Shown here: positions 25,201 to 33,218 of the stretch, in pieces
How the letters are laid out: each line of letters begins with the position of its first letter
Position numbering within the stretch: position 1 is the first letter of the stretch
Assembly: GCA_030220185.1 (NCBI GenBank)
Contig: JASPKZ010004199.1
Coordinates: 496,001-560,000 of the forward strand
DNA from: Diploptera punctata
Taxonomy: Eukaryota > Arthropoda > Insecta > Blattodea > Blaberidae
Length of the DNA stretch: 64,000 nt
Direction of reading: 5' to 3'
Program-made: the position numbers and the translations under genes
The notes under the pieces: model-generated
What the model was told of the DNA's origin: nothing
The model's database searches: none
What the model saw: the letters and a program-made list of their open reading frames with translations, nothing else

Positions 25201-27640
25201 AAAAAAAGGATATATATATATTTATTTATTTATATATATATATATATTTATTTATTTATTTATATATTATTTACTTTTAAACCGAAATATTCTAATTATT
25301 ATTGAAATATTTTACCCCAATTTAGCAGATAGCCACTAACTCCACGAAAATCGTGTTAAAATGCATCAGTCTCGTTAGAATGTTGAAATTGAATTAATAA
25401 CAGCAATATTTTTAAAAATTTAGTTTTTAAATAAAATAAGTCTGATGATTATTGTAATAATAAAGAAGTTGACAGTCTAAATTAAATTGACTATATATTT
25501 CATGTGACTATCTTATCAAAAATATATTTGAAAATAAAATAATAAATTTACAGAATTTTTGTCATTTTATTTACATATTTAAATCCGAATTAACATGATA
25601 TTATGAACTAAATTGCTAGTAAAGTTCTTACCATAATTCTGCATTCCATGTGTTCTTTGCCGGCTCCAATGTACTTCATTCCAAACTGTCGTAATCTTTC
25701 GTGCAGAAACCGTCGCTGATCCTTCCATAAACGTCCATCGCTGTTAATGATACCTAAAATAAAAATAAAATTGTCATTTTTAATTTTTCAAGTTAAGGTT
25801 AATGATTATATTTTAGAAATTAAAAAAAATATTGATATTTGTAACTAAATATTGTAAATAAAGCTTAAAATATTGTGGAAATTTCAATGAAGGATCAAGA
25901 CATTACTTTTTTAAGAGAGATTTCAATTCGGGATGAAGATACTAACTTTTAATAAATAATAGAATGTAAGATGAAAACATTCCTTCCTGTAATGGATATT
26001 TCAATGTAAGTTGAAGAAACTCTCTCCTTGCAATAGAGAATTCAATGCAGGATAAAGACACTGACATTTTTATAATGGAGATTTCAATGAAGGGTGAATA
26101 CAATACAGTTTTTAATGGAGATTTGAATGCAGGGAAAAGACGCTTATTTTTTTTTTATAACTGATGTTTGAATACAGTTTAGATACTACATGTATGTAGC
26201 CCTACATATGATATTGGTTATTTCAATGTGGAGTGAAGACATGAACTTTTAGAATTAAATATTTAAATTCAAATCGTAGACATCTAAGGTTTAGCTTTTT
26301 AAAAGGCCCCTACAGGTTTCAGTGCAAAATCAAGAAAGTAACTTGACATGCAGTCTAAGCTAATCAAGAGATTATTACAAGAATGTGTTACTGAAGGATT
26401 AATTAGAGTTACAACAGCTGCTCACATATGTCACGCAAACAGTGGCGCCAACTTATGCAGACCGGTGGTTAATTACAATTTCACCACAATATTTTATAAC
26501 AGCTTTTAATTATTAAGTGTCATAAAATTCCAAGAAAAGATTTACTAATAGCTAATTAATTACGTCACTCCATTACACAACTAATTTATAAAGTAATAAT
26601 AACAATAATAGCTCACTGGCACTGCGATCCCATAGATACATGGTCTCGCGGACATAAGCTCTACATACATCTCTATCCTGGGCTAATATTTTCCAATTAT
26701 TCTATGTATTACCTACTTCCCTTAAATAATGGTTAATATTATTCTCCCACCTCATTCTTTGCCTGCCTACTGGGCACCTTCCCTCCGGTTTTAAATAATA
26801 ATAATAATAAATAACGGTATGGATCCGGAAATTTTAGTTTATTTGTTATTAGGAGTATGAGTAGGATATACTCAAGAAAACTTTTTGTTTACTGCAATTT
26901 AATCCAACAAACAAAATACGAATAATCCTAGTTGTATTTGTTTTATCATCTTGAAGAAATTTACTTGTTCCAACAATAGTGGAGAAAAATAAAGAGCACT
27001 TACGTTATCCTCAATGTATTCTTTAAACTAAATGCAGAAAGCCCTTTCGAGACGATAGCATAAGGGACTCATATTCGGGAGGTCCCTTGTTCAAATATCT
27101 GTGGAGCTTTTTTTTTCTTCCAAAGATAAATGTTGGGTTGGAATTTTAAAACGCTATTCCATTTAATCGTTAACCATAATTTTATAATTTATCAAATTTA
27201 GCCAGAACACTACAGATAACTACTGGTATTCATATGAAGATGCTAGGCGCGGTAAGACTATTTTTTTTAATCTGAAAATAAAATTCAAATAAAAAACTGT
27301 CTAGCCTGATGCCTGGATTTAATGTATATTATATTATGATTCTATTTAGGTTACTGAAATTACATAATTCAGATATTTGTACATTTGCAGGAAATCTGAT
27401 GCAGCAGTTTTAATGAATGTGGAATGTGATACTACAGCATATCTACAACTAGAGTGGTATAATATTCGTGCCATCAATTTTATGACATAAATTGCTAAAG
27501 TAAATAATTGAATTATTTCACTCCCCATATGTATATAGGCTATATTGCTTAAAATCTTTATAAATATAGCGAGTTCCGGATTCTAAACGTTCAAACTTAA
27601 TCTATATATTCTCTAAATATAATTTTGTTGATAATGTCAG

Positions 27641-27701
<61 letters not shown>

Positions 27702-28429
27702 TAAAAAGAACTGTAAATTATATATATTTATATAATTTAAAGTATATTTTACCTACATAGGCCTTTAGAATCTAAAGAGACATAACTCTGGTAATTGAAT
27801 CTAGCAAACTTCTATGTTATGAAATAAAATAATTTAACATGACTTTTACACTGGAGGGATATTTATTTTGTACCTGAAATATAGTAAGCAGTTTTCTCAC
27901 ATTCACAGAATTTTAATAGAAGAGAGAAAGGAACTTCTGAAAATCTGTAAAAGTATTTGATTGTTCAATGTAATTTACGACGTGATATAAAAGGGGTTAT
28001 AAGTAAGCATGAAATAAAAAAATAGCAAAAATGTATGTCATATAAAATTATGGACTCACCGTATCCTCCCAGGATGTTAATGAACTCAGTGTGCGGTCTT
28101 CCCGTGAACTCCTCCCTGCGGAAAGCCTCTCTGATGATTTTGTGGTCGCTAAGGAACACGATCAGCTGGTTGCCAAGTCTAGTGCTGAACATTGTTCCAT
28201 ACTTCTTAGCAAGATCCTTAAAATGTATGTGAGGTGCTTCTCCCTTTACGAAGGGAAGATATCCCAACACGGGCAGACCCCAGGGTCCCGGTGGCAGATG
28301 TTTCAACATGCGGGCTTCCTGTACGGCCCTGACAAGGGCTAGCACAGCAATGAACACAAACAAAATCCAACATAAATCCACCCGGTTGTCTGTTACAAAC
28401 AGCCACTGCAGAAATCTCAGCACGATCAT
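10152..28429 (-). CDS. CYP18A1: Cytochrome P450 CYP18A1-like (ecdysteroid 26-hydroxylase), eight coding exons, one-base frameshift
   Basis: Exons (minus strand): 28429-28060, 25753-25632, 24940-24674, 22857-22694, 22075-21811, 13427-13252, 12036-11879, 10244-10152, all with GT donors and AG acceptors in compatible phase. Total 1615 bases; with one surplus base in exon 4 discounted, 537 residues, close to the usual CYP18A1 length. Seen: N-terminal membrane anchor (about 18-38), proline hinge LPPGPWGLP, I-helix AGMET (321-325), ExxR (378-381), PSRF (433-436) and heme loop FGVGRRMC with Cys459. The tail MRNVGSH resembles the CYP18A1 C-terminus as I recall it. In other insects CYP18A1 is an endoplasmic-reticulum enzyme that hydroxylates and oxidises 20-hydroxyecdysone at C-26, ending hormone pulses. 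The family call rests on remembered motifs, not a search. No CYP306A1, its usual neighbour, is visible. Confidence 0.9.
11012..11214 (+). repeat. Interspersed repeat, unnamed family, in intron 7
   Basis: Shares ATCAGCTCAATGTCAGGGCC and CCTCCGAGACAACAC with 30116-30312, which lies in the opposite orientation. Also has TAGGTACTTTTACGTGCC. Probably an old SINE-like repeat. Confidence 0.55.
11879..12036 (-). CDS. CYP18A1: CYP18A1 exon 7
   Basis: Acceptor TTATTGCAG. Starts inside the heme-binding loop (GRRMCLGDVLARMELFLFF, heme Cys459) and ends ...TPDSYK at the strong donor AAG|GTAAGT. Reading on through the donor would add ten codons and a stop, but the real tail is in exon 8. Confidence 0.93.
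12563..12594. repeat. (TG)n microsatellite in intron 6
   Basis: Interrupted TG repeat of about 16 units. Confidence 0.9.
12718..12800 (+). mobile_element. tRNA-like SINE head, diverged
   Basis: Has a tRNA-style stretch with a B-box-like sequence (CCCGATTTCGATTCCCAGC) in intron 6. No body that I can assign. Confidence 0.35.
13252..13427 (-). CDS. CYP18A1: CYP18A1 exon 6
   Basis: Acceptor TTTTGCAG. Encodes RDVLLNGFKIPKN, HMDPNLWDEPEKFKPSRF (the PxRF motif at 433-436) and ends FFLPFGV plus one base of the heme-loop Gly codon, at donor GTATGT. Confidence 0.95.
13706..14032 (+). mobile_element. SINE-1 copy in intron 5
   Basis: tRNA-like head (CCATAGTCTAATGGTTTAAG, then GCTGGTTCGAGTCGC), SINE-1 body with GCATCATGAGGAATTTGGAT, and the end AGACCTGTCGCTCCATGG. 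Antisense to the gene. Confidence 0.85.
14033..15924. other. Intron 5 stretch, nothing recognised
   Basis: AT-rich DNA with no exon, RNA or repeat family that I can identify. Confidence 0.45.
15925..16722 (+). mobile_element. LINE-B, 5'-truncated copy with ATG-repeat tail
   Basis: Open frame from within the reverse transcriptase (LLFADDQIIIANSEDNL, catalytic FADD) through YLGCNISYEEEKD and LYGSEVWTLKQ to the C-terminal MQHVHRMEDHRIPK and GRPLKRLLDG, with stop at 16689. It ends in an ATGATGATGATG tail. Only the 3' quarter of an element is present, and it is still intact over 234 codons, so it is fairly young. It directly abuts a LINE-A fragment. Confidence 0.85.
16725..17157 (+). mobile_element. 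LINE-A 3' fragment
   Basis: Shows AAGTTAAACTATTAATATAT, ATGGGACTCTTACTTTAGGG, CACGTGGCACGAATGGGAAA and the tail to CTCTGGGTTGAATAGTGCAG. Small deletions break the frame. LINE-B sits at its 5' edge. Confidence 0.75.
17173..17494 (-). mobile_element. SINE-1 copy, nearly complete
   Basis: Reading the minus strand: head GTCCCGCGCCGTAGCCGAGT, body, and end GGCCTGCTCGCGCCATGG. An extra inverted duplicate of CACAAGAAAATTTATTTTCT forms a small hairpin at about 17410-17442. Confidence 0.85.
17546..17830 (+). mobile_element. SINE-2 copy (tRNA-derived)
   Basis: Pol III A box in TAGTGTAGTGGTTAACGC and B box GGTTCGAGTTCC, then a body with CTTCTGGCGGCACTATGACC and GGCGGCCGTCACGCAGGGCT. Same family as 54640-54912 and 57921-58233. 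Confidence 0.85.
17831..18417. other. Intron 5 stretch, unassigned
   Basis: 17831-18050 is more GC-rich and might be another repeat's body. The rest is AT-rich with a small hairpin (CACTTGTCACAATGACAAGT, about 18157). Confidence 0.35.
18418..18530 (-). mobile_element. LINE-B relic
   Basis: Eroded match to the LINE-B end: TATTAGGCCATGTGGCCTG and TTCTTGGACGTCCCAGCGAT in the same order as at 46466-46712. Confidence 0.5.
18600..19315 (-). mobile_element. LINE-A 3' fragment in intron 5
   Basis: Minus-strand reading gives LRLRWAGHVTRMGNERRAW and the upstream polyprotein region, with frame breaks. Sense to the CYP18A1 transcript. Confidence 0.8.
19633..20510 (+). mobile_element. LINE-A 3' fragment split by a later insertion
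   Basis: LINE-A sequence runs 19633-19854 (GAGGTGCAGAAAGAAATTGA onwards) and resumes at 20200 (GAAAATGTTTGGGACAAAGA) to about 20510. The gap is the 345-base insertion at 19855-20199. Confidence 0.75.
19855..20199. mobile_element. Small three-unit insertion with hammerhead-like cores
   Basis: Bounded by perfect 12-base duplications GAAAATGTTTGG (19843-19854 and 20200-20211). It holds one inverted and two direct copies of a roughly 95-base unit ending in TGAATATATCTTAATAAATA and an ACTAAGTTTTATTTTATT tail. The inverted unit contains CTGAAGA, a GGTAC/GTACC stem and GAAA (minus strand 19992-19968), the layout of a hammerhead ribozyme core. The two direct units each carry a change in a core base. 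Such cores are known in Penelope-like elements and retrozymes; membership here is inference. Confidence 0.55.
20668..20821 (+). mobile_element. SINE-1 3' half
   Basis: Starts GTTGAGAAAACCAGCTGTAA and ends GGCCTCCTAGGCATGGAGG. Confidence 0.75.
20868..20936 (-). mobile_element. tRNA-like SINE head
   Basis: Minus strand: TTAGCTCAGAGGTCAGAAT (A-box-like), then GGTTCGCGGTTCGATTCCCG (B box). No acceptor-stem pairing or continuing body was found, so it is a SINE or tRNA relic rather than a tRNA gene. Confidence 0.45.
21334..21778 (+). mobile_element. LINE-A 3' end, best-preserved copy, beside the exon 5 donor
   Basis: Reads RLRVFENKVLRKIF-like sequence, then MARMGNERRAWKLLVGKPEG, GRPRMRWENNINYDL and AQDRDVWRAYGHAAMNLRVR. 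Inserted antisense in intron 5 and ending only about 33 bases from the exon 5 splice donor. Confidence 0.85.
21811..22075 (-). CDS. CYP18A1: CYP18A1 exon 5
   Basis: Acceptor TGTTAAAG, donor CG|GTGAGT. Encodes DRQMQQIIGDLFSAGMETVK (I-helix oxygen-activation motif) and ESTLLEVLRRSS (K-helix ExxR), ending TTHAAT. It enters in phase 1, which requires exon 4 to be one base shorter than it is. Confidence 0.95.
22694..22857 (-). CDS. CYP18A1: CYP18A1 exon 4, carries the frameshift
   Basis: Acceptor TTATTACAG, donor G|GTAAGA. Encodes NRLEMSEFFQETVDNHRATF and DPSNIRDLIDTYLAEIQNAK. Near the end GEGRGETLFEGK-type sequence should be followed by DH, but a run of five T on the plus strand (22701-22705) shifts the frame to RSR. 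Length is 164 bases where 163 is needed for phase. Confidence 0.92.
22858..24473. other. Intron 3, mostly unassigned
   Basis: AT-rich. A weak tRNA-like B box occurs at about 24008-24022 (GAGTTCAGTTCCCGG). Nothing else recognised. Confidence 0.4.
24474..24626 (-). mobile_element. SINE-4 copy in intron 3
   Basis: Minus strand: GGCCTCAGTGGTCTTGTGGA (A box), GCGAGTTCAAACCCGGTCAG (B box), then a GGATTTTTAGGATG body and AAGCCGTGG. Same plan as 47170-47335 and 47872-48066. Confidence 0.65.
24674..24940 (-). CDS. CYP18A1: CYP18A1 exon 3
   Basis: Acceptor TTGTAATAG, donor CAG|GTAAAT, 89 codons, phase 0 on both sides. Encodes GEVETCLKHLANQKG, SMSISNVICAIMMSVRF and the F-G region to KKLAQ. Confidence 0.95.
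25204..25272. repeat. AT/TTTA simple repeat
   Basis: ATATATATTTATTTATTTAT in two mirrored blocks. Confidence 0.85.
25632..25753 (-). CDS. CYP18A1: CYP18A1 exon 2
   Basis: Acceptor ATTTTAG, donor ATG|GTAAGA. Encodes GIINSDGRLWKDQRRFLHER (C-helix WxxxR region) to MECRIM. It is only 122 bases and contains no long ORF of its own, but both phases fit. Confidence 0.94.
25877..26285 (+). repeat. Degenerate minisatellite, about 41-base unit, intron 1
   Basis: About nine or ten decayed units, each opening with ATTTCAATG or a close variant, then roughly AGGRTGAAGACA and a T-rich end. Unit starts fall near 25883, 25920, 26000, 26040, 26084, 26124, 26165, 26220 and 26260. Confidence 0.7.
26606..26794 (-). 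mobile_element. LINE-A 3' end fragment in intron 1
   Basis: Has TCGCGGACATAAGCTCTACA, CTATCCTGGGCTAATATTTT and TATTCTCCCACCTCATTCTT, ending at a short AAT repeat. Confidence 0.75.
27642..27700. repeat. (AC)n(AT)n microsatellite in intron 1
   Basis: About 14 AC units run directly into about 15 AT units. Confidence 0.95.
28060..28429 (-). CDS. CYP18A1: CYP18A1 exon 1
   Basis: ATG at 28427-28429, then a hydrophobic anchor (LCWILFVFIAVLALV), hinge LPPGPWGLPVLGYL, KKYGTMFSTRLGNQL and FRREEFTGRPHTEF, ending GGY plus one base of Gly at donor G|GTGAGT. The start is chosen because the preceding codons hold no other in-frame ATG before the TATA box. Confidence 0.96.
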
Positions 28430-28493
28430 ATTGTCACGATGTTAGGGATCTACTTATGTACTATATAATATTGGAAGTGGGTGCCAATCCTGG

Positions 28494-28501
28494 CTTTTAT
28501 A
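28494..28501 (-). promoter_or_regulatory. TATA box of CYP18A1
   Basis: TATAAAAG on the minus strand, 65-72 bases upstream of the start codon. It would place transcription start near 28471 and a 5' leader of about 40 bases. Seen motif; use as promoter is inference. Confidence 0.6.
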
Positions 28502-28810
28502 CCACCTGGTCAGCTGGAGTTCCCCCCTCGAGGAGGGTTTTTGGGGGTTTTACTACCACATGGAGGGGAGGAAGGTGTATTTTTTTGGGGGTACGTGTGG
28601 ATGGATGTGGTGGGGCAAAGAAGGCGGGGCCTCTACTCTTGAATGGACTACTAGACGTTTGGGCGGATCGATGTCGTGCAAGTCTGTTGGTTGGGCAAAT
28701 TCAAACACTTCCCACGCAACGCTTTCAGTCGCCCGATATTCTCTTTAGAGGCAGGCTACTTCTTGCTTCTTCTCCTCAAGATCGCGTACACAAGGGCACC
28801 CGCTAATGTT
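28502..28810 (-). promoter_or_regulatory. Probable proximal promoter region of CYP18A1
   Basis: Clearly more GC-rich than its surroundings, with C-tracts on the minus strand (complement of GGGTTTTTGGGGGTTTTAC and GGAGGGGAGGAAGG) and an E-box-like CAGCTG at 28511. No certain ecdysone-response palindrome was found. The plus-strand ORFs here are not supported. Confidence 0.4.
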
Positions 28811-29925
28811 TTATTTATTTACACTTTGATATCCAAACTGTTCCATCAAAAGTTGTTGATATTATTGTACTGGGGAGGAGGTGTAGAATTTTGTATACAA
28901 AATTTAAAAAATGCAGGATGAGCCAAGACCGACTGAATTGTTGTTGTCACTGTCTAGCAGATGAGTAGAGTGAGTCATGTGGTTAGGAGCCCCTCAATAA
29001 TTCGAATTTTCTTAATCGCATTTCGCTTCTCATCTGTCCTTGCGAGGCAGATTGGACTTAAATTACATCTTAACAAACTAATTAGCCAATAATCGAATCC
29101 GAATCTCTGCGATTCAGTTGTACAGTAAATGTTAATACAACTGGGAATTTAGTTCACAATATGGTAATAAGAAAGTGTAAACAGTAACTTCTCCAACTGA
29201 TACAAGAATTACCCATTTTGCGGGATCTCGAAACCGGACTGCTGGAATGGGACATTTCTACTAAAATTTAAATTTAATCCACAACTCTGAAGGGATTAGG
29301 AAATTTCTCCTATTTGTTGAAGATATCTATATGTTTTAATGGTATCAATAATATTCTTAATATATTTTGCTTTTATTTCATTATTTTCATTCAATAACAA
29401 TTTATTTAATTAATTTTCATTTGATAGCATATTTAATTTTGTCTAAGCTATGGCTTTGCAGGGAATAAAATACAGTATTAATACATTCTTGTTTCGAATG
29501 AAGGCCTACATCTCTCACTACACAGACCATTGTTCTCCTCTTCCCCTTTTTTACCAATCAACGTCAATGTACATATCACTTGAATTGCAACTGGTATCAC
29601 CAGAAAAAGTGATACGTAGAAAATAATAACAACGATGATATAGGCCTAATTGAACGTAAACCCAAGCTTTTAACTAAATCACGTGATTACGCAGATTCCT
29701 AGCACAACGTGACTGCAAAGAGAACATTACGTCATAGAATTCTAGCGAATGAGCAACAACTGTATTTTGTTTGCTTGCAAGCTATAGTGCATCGTTTTAC
29801 ATTCCCACTCAGTTTCTCACTACCCCATACCCAGGCCCGCAAATATTTGCAGTAATATTTGGTTTGTTTTTTGTCAATAATTGTGCTGTATTTCCGTCCA
29901 ATAGGGCTATTAAAATTGTTCTAGG
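28811..29925. other. No gene recognised upstream of CYP18A1
   Basis: AT-rich. No further P450 exon or repeat family identified. Confidence 0.45.
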
Positions 29926-30025
29926 GAGCATCGTTGCCTCGTATGCAGTGGGACCAATTTCAATCCCCTATCCGGACAAGTTTCCTGAGTTAGGGATTTT
30001 ATGGATTTTTCCTCATATTTAGACC
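29926..30025 (+). mobile_element. SINE-3 relic
   Basis: GTTGCCTCGTATGCAGTGGG, then a decayed B box and GGATTTTTCCTCATAT, in the same order as at 45862-46020. Confidence 0.5.
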
Positions 30026-30115
30026 TAGGTCTAAGAAAAACTGTCAAGAAACTTTAAGGCACAAATGGCCATCGCAATCAGCAATAATATAAGTTATTCG
30101 CCTTGTTTAGTATGA

Positions 30116-30312
30116 ATGAATGTTATGTCTTGTCTTAAATGTTCGTGTTGTCTCGGAGGTGGCCCTGACACTGAGCTGATTAATCATCCGTATGGGTCCC
30201 CAATCAAAACAATGAGTGTGATCCAGAGTTTCAAAACCTCCCCAACTAGTAGTTTCCCCATAAGGCCTGGGATTAGTGGGGCACATAAAAGTACCTGCAA
30301 AAGGAGAGATTG
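30116..30312 (-). repeat. Interspersed repeat, same family as 11012-11214
   Basis: Minus strand shows AATCAGCTCAGTGTCAGGGC and CCTCCGAGACAACACGAACA. Confidence 0.55.
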
Positions 30313-31086
30313 AACTTAATAAAATATAAACTTTGCTATAGGCCTACTATGTGTCTTGCTATGTTACTTTTACCATGGATTTTTTTTTTTACATTTTGGA
30401 GCCAATTGTCATTGGTCTTCCATGTCTTCTTCTGCCTCATATCACTCACTCTTGAATTAGTCTTGGTATCCTTTGTGGTCCCTTTCGAGAACAAATCCAC
30501 AGTCACTTTCTTTCCCATATCCCAAGACTATGAGCTAGAATGGAGGTTTAACTATTCCACTTGTGACCAAGATTAGAACAACTTCCTCTTCCATGTAGGC
30601 CTAAGCTATAGGCTGAAGGTGCAGTATTACCCATCTAACCTACGTTCTCGTTCAGAACCATTTCCTTCCTCACACAGTTATGTGAACTGAAGATGGAGAC
30701 TACCCATCCACGTAATAACCAAGCTTGGAACCACTCCTTTCTCTACATAGCTGTGTAATTAACAATAATAAAATTCCGTTGAAGTATTACTATTAAAATA
30801 TTAATTAAAGTCAATAGTATTGAAATATTAGTTAAAATTACAAAATTGTTACCTAATAGGTCCGTCTCCTCAACTTTGTAAACTGTTCTCTGTAAGCCTT
30901 TTGAGACTAGTCCGATAACCAGCAATACCGGCATTACATTCAAGGTCAGTGGATACAGACATATCTCGTGCTTGCTAATGATAGGACTAGTCCCAAAAGA
31001 CCTACAGAGAATTAAGTTTACAAAGTTGATCAGACGGACCTATTAGGTAACAAATTTATTTATTCATTCAGGATTGTTTCTGTTAT
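30313..31086. other. No gene recognised
   Basis: 30840-30910 and 31010-31055 contain inverted copies of GGTCCGTCTCCTCAACTTTG-type sequence (TTACCTAATAGGTCCGTCT against AGACGGACCTATTAGGTAA), a hairpin of about 200 bases. No coding seen. Confidence 0.4.
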
Positions 31087-31500
31087 TTACACAGGTATCC
31101 TCAACTAAAATATTTTTTTTTCTTCCACACTTCCCGATCTTGTGTATCAGCTTCTGTCATATTTCTCTTCTTCATGTTATCTTGAATTCCCTTTATCCAC
31201 GTTGGCGTTAGTCTACCACGTTTCCCTTTTCCAGGAGGTATCCATTTCAATACTTCTTTGTTTGTTTCTGTGTCCCTTCTTCTCATTATATGTCCACACC
31301 ATCTTAGTTGGATTTCTTCAATCTATTTTACAATATTCTTTTCTACATTCATAGTGTCTTTTATTGTATTGATTTTTATTTTGTCTATTTTTGATATCCT
31401 TGCCGATCTTCTTAAGAAGTCCGTTTCTGTGACTAATAATTTATTTCTGTGTATTTGCTTCAACGTCTATGTTTCCGCACTACACAATTGTGTTATATAT
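31087..31500 (-). mobile_element. LINE 3' fragment, separate family
   Basis: Minus strand gives DFLRRSARISKIDKIK-like sequence, then IQLRWCGHIMRRRDTETNKE and GKGKRGRLTPTWIKGI, the C-terminal plan of APE-type LINEs. Distantly similar to the RTE-like element's end. Confidence 0.65.
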
Positions 31501-32864
31501 TAATAATTTAGTCCTCTGATTGTATTCCTAATCCGTAAAATAGGATTTAATATGCCAATAACAAATTTATAATTTGATATTATAATTTTATAGCTGTATA
31601 AACAACAGGTGGAAGTCTAGCCATCCAACATGTGATCAAGTTCAGGATGAATTACATTATTAAAATGAAGGATTAGGCGCCTGCGCCTCAGCGGAGATGA
31701 AATGTTAATATAAACTTTCACCTGTTGGTGTAATGTAGGACGCACAGTATTTTATCAAGGTCACACAACTGAACAAGTTCAAAACCCAATTAACAAATTA
31801 CATTCACAGGCATGTTCATGTATCTAACACTGACCTTGAACTGCGGGCTCATCTGAAGTCACAAACAATGTATAATTTTGATGAGGGATGTTAATGCAAG
31901 TACCAATAGGTACCTTAGATAAAATAATCTGTCTAAATACTAATGTTACTAGAGTTGTTTAACATACAGGTTATTAATGGTTTTTATTTATTTTATTTAC
32001 AGTCGCTTTGAACTGCAATGACCGTATCGCAACTTTTCAGTTTTATGTTCTGTCTGGTTTCTGAAGTTCGACGCACTCTCCCACTCTTGAGACTCTGGGT
32101 TCTCGATCAGAGTGCTTTCTCAGTGTCATGGCATCCAGTATGATGGACAGGCATTTTAATTTTAGTGTGAGGTGTCCCTATTCATATTTCATCGAATATC
32201 ATGGCACCTAGAATCAATCCTGTCGGAGACACTTTACTGTTCTCTCGGTTGGGCATTCTTTTTGAGAGATTCCAACTCGCGGGTTTCGATGCAGCTATGA
32301 CGATTTAGTTCTGTTATTGTGAACTAGGTGGCTCCAGCTTATTTACTTCATTTTATATTAGTATGATTGATAATTATAATAATGTAGATTTTCATGGTCA
32401 TTGTGTTAATTTCCTGATCCCTTGATTTATTCAGTAATATAATTTGACACCTAAATAGATTATGAAAATAAAAAGCATCTTAAAGTTGAAGTATTCTATA
32501 TGTTTGTCTTGCACTTTAGGAAAATCTTAAAAAAACTCTATACCAGGAAATTCATCACGGCCGGAAATCAAACCGGAACCCATACCCATTATATGAAATC
32601 TACTCTAATACACTTATGTAGCCATTTTGTTACGCTTAGTTTTGTTGATAAAAATAATAATATTTATGTATCTTAATAAAAGTAGGCCTACTATTACCGA
32701 TAGGGCCAACGTAATCTACAATTACTAAATTCGGATATTTGGTGGCGAATGAAACAAGCTTATATTTTGAGTTTACAATATCCTATTGTTTCTCTAAAAA
32801 TCACTGGCCTCATAAACATAATCCAGAATCCCATTAATAAAAATTAAGTTTAGATAACTCTAAA
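31501..32864. other. No gene recognised
   Basis: AT-rich except 32030-32330, which has higher GC but no long frame or family resemblance. Confidence 0.4.
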
Positions 32865-32926
32865 CTCTATGGCGGGAGAAGCCTAGAAGGCACTTGGCCT
32901 ACCAGCCGACTGCTGACCTCACATCC

Positions 32927-32963
<37 letters not shown>

Positions 32964-33218
32964 CACAAAGGTGGACGTTCATCTAGCCAGTATAGGAGCG
33001 ATTTGTGGTCATCATATCGAGTCCCTCAGTCATTATAGCTGTTTTTTCAACCTGGAGCGGCTATTTATATTATCTACCCAACTTCCTCACAATACTGGGT
33101 GGGTCCGGTCTCATATTGGCCAAAATTCCATGAAAAAAATTATTCTCCAACTAGCGTATGTCCCGCATCTCTGCACCGAGGCATCATGCCTTAAACCACT
33201 CAGCTACAGTGTGAGAAA
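32865..33218 (-). mobile_element. SINE-1 copy with internal AT microsatellite
   Basis: Minus strand carries the SINE-1 head near 33205, body and end near 32875. An (AT)n run at 32932-32960 has grown within the CACATGTGGATGTGAGG region. Confidence 0.8.

Noticed and set aside
28456..28921. Plus-strand ORFs opposite the CYP18A1 promoter
   Set aside because: No motif or splice support. The GC-rich composition of the promoter region explains the open frames.
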